From NCBI GenBank assembly GCA_002255905.1, contig NKIN01000005.1, forward strand, positions 62,001-126,000: a DNA stretch of 64,000 nt, given 5' to 3'. The DNA is from Burkholderiales bacterium PBB1. GTDB lineage: Bacteria; Pseudomonadota; Gammaproteobacteria; Burkholderiales; Burkholderiaceae_C. The position numbers and the translations under genes were made by a program. Under the pieces are notes generated by a model. The model saw only the letters and a list, made by a program, of their open reading frames with translations, had not been told where the DNA came from and made no database searches. Below are positions 61,375-64,000 of the stretch, one piece after another (position 1 is the stretch's first letter; every line of letters starts with the position of its first letter).

Positions 61375-62532
61375 TCAGAACTGGAACTGCATCGCGGCGG
61401 TGAAGGAGTCCTGGTCCACCTTGGTGCTCAGGCCACCACTGGCCTTGAGCTTGCGGTAGGTCGCGCTGATCTGGGCGTTGTAGCCGTCGATGATGTAGAG
61501 CACGCCCACGTCATACGCCTTGGTGTTCACATCGTTGTCGGCATTGAAGCGCTGCCAGCGCACGAACGGTTGCACCTTGCCCCAGCCCACCGTCTGCTCG
61601 AAGACATAGCCGGCGCCGGCGGAGTACGCCTTGCCTTCTTCGCTCTTGATCAGGTTGTCGGTGTCGTAGTCGTAGTAGGCAGCTTCGAAGGACACGCCGC
61701 CGTAGCCCTTGATCTTCTTCTCCAGCAGGAAGTCGATGTTGTAGGAGCCGTAGTCGCCCTTGGCGCCTGGCGTCGGCGTGACCGGATCGCCCGTCAACAC
61801 GCCATTCTTCTGGTATCGACCGGCGATCGCGATGGCCAGGATGTCCTTCGTGCCCAGGTAGTTGCCGGTGCCGTAGTAGCCAGGCTCGGCGTCCCAGAAG
61901 TCGTACTGCAGGCGGCCCGAGTACATGAACGAGTCCTTCGAGCCGGTGCCCGCTGCCTTCGCCTGCGACTGCGTCAGCGCGCCGATGCCGAAGGTGTGGC
62001 CTTCAGCCACGCCGAGCGCATAGCTCAGCTTGCCATCGGCCACCTGGCCCCAGACCACCACGCCGTCGTCGCGACCGCGGAAGATGCCGCCGTTGTAGCC
62101 GTAACGCGATGCCACGCTTTGCCAGTAGCCACCGCCCAGCGAGTAGTAGGCGCCCGCCATGTTGGCGCGGTCGCTGGGCGACAGCACCCGGCCGACCCAG
62201 ACATTGAACTCAGGCGCGATGGTGAACTTCACCACGGCGTCCAGCACCTTGATCGTGTCGCCATCCTTTTCGGTGTTGAAGAAGCCGCTGATGTACTTGT
62301 TCAGCGAACCGCCGAGGAAGATACGGGCGCTGTCCAGGCTGAAGTCGGACGAGTAGTTCTTGTTGTTCGTTGCGGCATCTTCGACGGCGCTGCCGCTGAA
62401 GCGCATGCCGAAGCCGACGCTGATCGATTTGTCTTCGCCGAAACTGACGGTGGCGCCGGCGTGTGCATTCAATGAACACGCCGCCACTGCGGCGGCAAGC
62501 GCCAGCTTTTTCACGCTTTGCTCTGTACGCAT
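61375..62532 (-). CDS. Outer-membrane porin (phosphate-selective porin-like)
   Basis: 385 residues from ATG 62530-62532, five bases after AAGGGG; the longer reading upstream is not signal-like. Signal peptide MRTEQSVKKLALAAAVAACS ends at NAHA. The mature protein has alternating beta-strand pattern and ends in FTAAMQFQF with a terminal Phe, the BAM recognition signal. Segments such as SARIFLGGSLNKYISGFFNT and WVGRVLSPSDRANMAGAYY resemble the porin O/P-like family. Substrate unknown. Own terminator. Confidence 0.9.
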   Translation of the reverse strand: MRTEQSVKKLALAAAVAACSLNAHAGATVSFGEDKSISVGFGMRFSGSAVEDAATNNKNYSSDFSLDSARIFLGGSLNKYISGFFNTEKDGDTIKVLDAVVKFTIAPEFNVWVGRVLSPSDRANMAGAYYSLGGGYWQSVASRYGYNGGIFRGRDDGVVVWGQVADGKLSYALGVAEGHTFGIGALTQSQAKAAGTGSKDSFMYSGRLQYDFWDAEPGYYGTGNYLGTKDILAIAIAGRYQKNGVLTGDPVTPTPGAKGDYGSYNIDFLLEKKIKGYGGVSFEAAYYDYDTDNLIKSEEGKAYSAGAGYVFEQTVGWGKVQPFVRWQRFNADNDVNTKAYDVGVLYIIDGYNAQISATYRKLKASGGLSTKVDQDSFTAAMQFQF

Positions 62533-62724
62533 CTCGTACCCCTTTTGATGTGAGTTGATCGAACTGGTCAATGCAGAAAACCTCGCGGTTACCTGACCAA
62601 TCGAGAATGGGGGACGAGACAGAGAGGCGATATACGTCGAATGGCTTACATGTTGTGAGGACGACGAAGCCGCGATGGTGCGGCCCTGCACGACTTTGAC
62701 GCGCCGAGCGTCCGATGCACCAGA

Positions 62725-63186
62725 TCAGTCCTTCGGCACCGGTCTGGGCTTGCCGAATCGGTCGATCGCCACATAGGTCAGGCTGGCGTCGGTGACCTTG
62801 ACGATGTGCGGCATGGCCGGGTTGCGCTCGGCGTAGACCTCGACGTGCACCGTGATCGAGGTGGTGCCGATGCGCTCGACCCGCGCGTAGAAGCTCAGCA
62901 GGTCGCCGACGCTGACGGGCTGCTTGAAGATGAAGCGGTTGACTGCCACCGTGGTCACGCGTCCGCGCGAGACACGCGCCGGCAGCACCGAGCCGGCAAT
63001 GTCCACCTGCGCCATGATCCAGCCGCCGAACACGCCGCCGCTCATGTTGGTGTCGGCGGGCATGGGCATCACCCGCATCACCAGGTTCGAATCGGGTGGC
63101 AGCTCGATCGGTGTGCTGACTTGCGATGGGTCCTCGCCAGAACCCCGGTTGCTGTCGGCCTCGGAGGCGGTCGTGTTCTGGGGCAT
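62725..63186 (-). CDS. Acyl-CoA thioesterase (YciA-like hotdog)
   Basis: 153 residues from ATG 63184-63186. Hotdog-fold motifs: MPADTNMSGGVFGGWIMAQV with the catalytic Asp region (VDIAG), VAVNRFIFKQPVSVGDLLSF, and TDASLTYVAIDRFGKPRPV at the end. Hydrolyses short to medium acyl-CoAs. An N-terminal ~30-residue Ser/Pro stretch is variable. Divergent from the ABC exporter gene with 67 nt between the starts. Confidence 0.92.
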   Translation of the reverse strand: MPQNTTASEADSNRGSGEDPSQVSTPIELPPDSNLVMRVMPMPADTNMSGGVFGGWIMAQVDIAGSVLPARVSRGRVTTVAVNRFIFKQPVSVGDLLSFYARVERIGTTSITVHVEVYAERNPAMPHIVKVTDASLTYVAIDRFGKPRPVPKD

Positions 63187-63253
63187 ATTGCGTGACCTGT
63201 GTTGGTGTGTCTGCGGTCCATTCTTCCATGTGGTTCTTTCTTTCGTCTGACTC

Positions 63254-64000
63254 ATGCGCCCTGCCACGCTGACCCCACCCCCGACTGCCGAGGCCGCTGC
63301 AGGCGCACCCCGCTCAGACTGGACCACGCTGAAGAAGCTGCTGCCCTACGTCTGGCAGTGGCGCTACCGGGTGGCGCTGGCACTGGCCTGCCTGATTGCC
63401 GCCAAGGTCGCCAACGTGGGCGTGCCGCTGGTGCTCAAGAGCCTGGTCGATGCGCTGGCCCTCAAGCCCGGCGACCCGCAGGCGGTGCTGGTGGTGCCGG
63501 TGGCGCTGCTGATCGGCTACGGCGCGCTGCGGTTGTCCATCACGCTGTTCACCGAGCTGCGCGAATTCCTGTTCTACCCGGTGGCCGCACGTATCGCCCG
63601 ACGCATCGGTCTGGAGACCTTCGACCACCTGCTCAGCTTGAGCCTGCGCTTTCACCTCGAGCGCCAGACGGGTGGCGTCTCGCGCGACATCGACCGCGGT
63701 GCGCGCTCGATCCAGTCGCTGTTGAACTACCTGATCTACAACATCGTGCCCACGCTGGTCGAGATCACGCTGGTCATCAGCTTGCTGTCGGCCAAGTTCG
63801 ATGGCTGGTTCGCTGCCATCACCTTCAGCGCACTGCTGCTGTACATCGCCTTCACCGTGACGGTGACCGAATGGCGCACCGCGTTCCGGCGCGCGATGAA
63901 CGAGCAGGACTCGAAGGCCAGCACCAAGGCGGTCGATGCCTTGATCAATTACGAAACGGTCAAGTACTTCAGCAACGAGAAGTTCGAGCAGGCGCGCTAC
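63254..64000 (+). CDS. ABC exporter, Atm1/HMT-like, N-terminal part (cut by window edge)
   Basis: 249 codons visible. After a Pro/Ala-rich start (MRPATLTPPPTAEAAAGAPR), membrane segments ALALACLIAAKVANVGVPLV and VVPVALLIGYGALRLSITLF and the cytoplasmic segment SLSLRFHLERQTGGVSRDID are those of mitochondrial-Atm1-like ABC exporters (heavy-metal/glutathione-conjugate or Fe-S precursor). NYETVKYFSNEKFE near the edge is highly typical. The ATP-binding domain lies outside the window. Confidence 0.9.
   Translation, partial: MRPATLTPPPTAEAAAGAPRSDWTTLKKLLPYVWQWRYRVALALACLIAAKVANVGVPLVLKSLVDALALKPGDPQAVLVVPVALLIGYGALRLSITLFTELREFLFYPVAARIARRIGLETFDHLLSLSLRFHLERQTGGVSRDIDRGARSIQSLLNYLIYNIVPTLVEITLVISLLSAKFDGWFAAITFSALLLYIAFTVTVTEWRTAFRRAMNEQDSKASTKAVDALINYETVKYFSNEKFEQARY

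Overview
The window is high-GC chromosomal DNA from a betaproteobacterium, most probably a Burkholderiales member of the Leptothrix/Rubrivivax/Ideonella type. Protein content and gene order support this: corC-lnt-glyQ-glyS-gmhB-plsC-ygjP, dksA-(STAS protein)-hslV-hslU, and the FadE/FadB-type beta-oxidation genes. No rRNA, tRNA, CRISPR array, complete insertion sequence or prophage was seen. The genus call is inference only.

Layout. 1-10.4 kb: beta-carbonic anhydrase (cut by the left edge), a metallo-beta-lactamase-fold hydrolase, then a leftward housekeeping series (corC, lnt, glyQ, glyS, gmhB, plsC, ygjP-like) covering envelope lipid and LPS precursor synthesis and Gly-tRNA charging. 10.5-16.4 kb: rightward metallochaperone GTPase (COG0523), a DksA-like protein with a very long basic Pro/Ala/Lys tail, a STAS-domain protein and the HslVU protease. 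16.4-20.8 kb: leftward beta-oxidation pair (acyl-CoA dehydrogenase, then hydratase/dehydrogenase). 20.9-22.2 kb: HNH nuclease and a glycine-zipper lipoprotein.

22.6-38.1 kb is a rightward surface-polysaccharide (O-antigen or capsule-like) cluster: ABC exporter (wzm/wzt-like), sugar-nucleotide epimerases, glycosyltransferases including a tandem two-domain one, two methyltransferases, a sulfotransferase, an unrecognised protein and a GHMP sugar kinase. Its middle (about 22.6-35.3 kb) has patches of clearly lower GC and a decayed duplication, both signs of transfer and recombination. A convergent APS kinase (cysC) at its end could supply PAPS to the sulfotransferase.

38.9-64 kb returns to core genes: ahpC-ahpF, a double-length fused UvrA, a hybrid histidine kinase, an N-acyl amino acid synthase-like protein, cca, an NDUFA9-like reductase, soluble lytic transglycosylase, two adjacent 5-formyl-THF cyclo-ligase paralogues, ferredoxin, PPK2, type III pantothenate kinase, thiolase/enoyl-CoA hydratase, a porin, a hotdog thioesterase and the start of an Atm1-like ABC exporter.

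The most unusual signal is not a gene. Two intergenic loci (4315-4620 and 41331-41649) each hold two long hairpins in opposite orientation. All four hairpins have a 23-26 bp outer stem enclosing exactly 81 nt. The stem sequences change but stay complementary, while the unpaired flanks inside are conserved. The second locus has captured the 3' end and stop codon of uvrA. The second notable pattern is a modular duplication in the polysaccharide cluster: a shared N-terminal leader (starting MLKRLAL) is joined to two unrelated C-terminal parts, each preceded by the end of a methyltransferase/epimerase pair.
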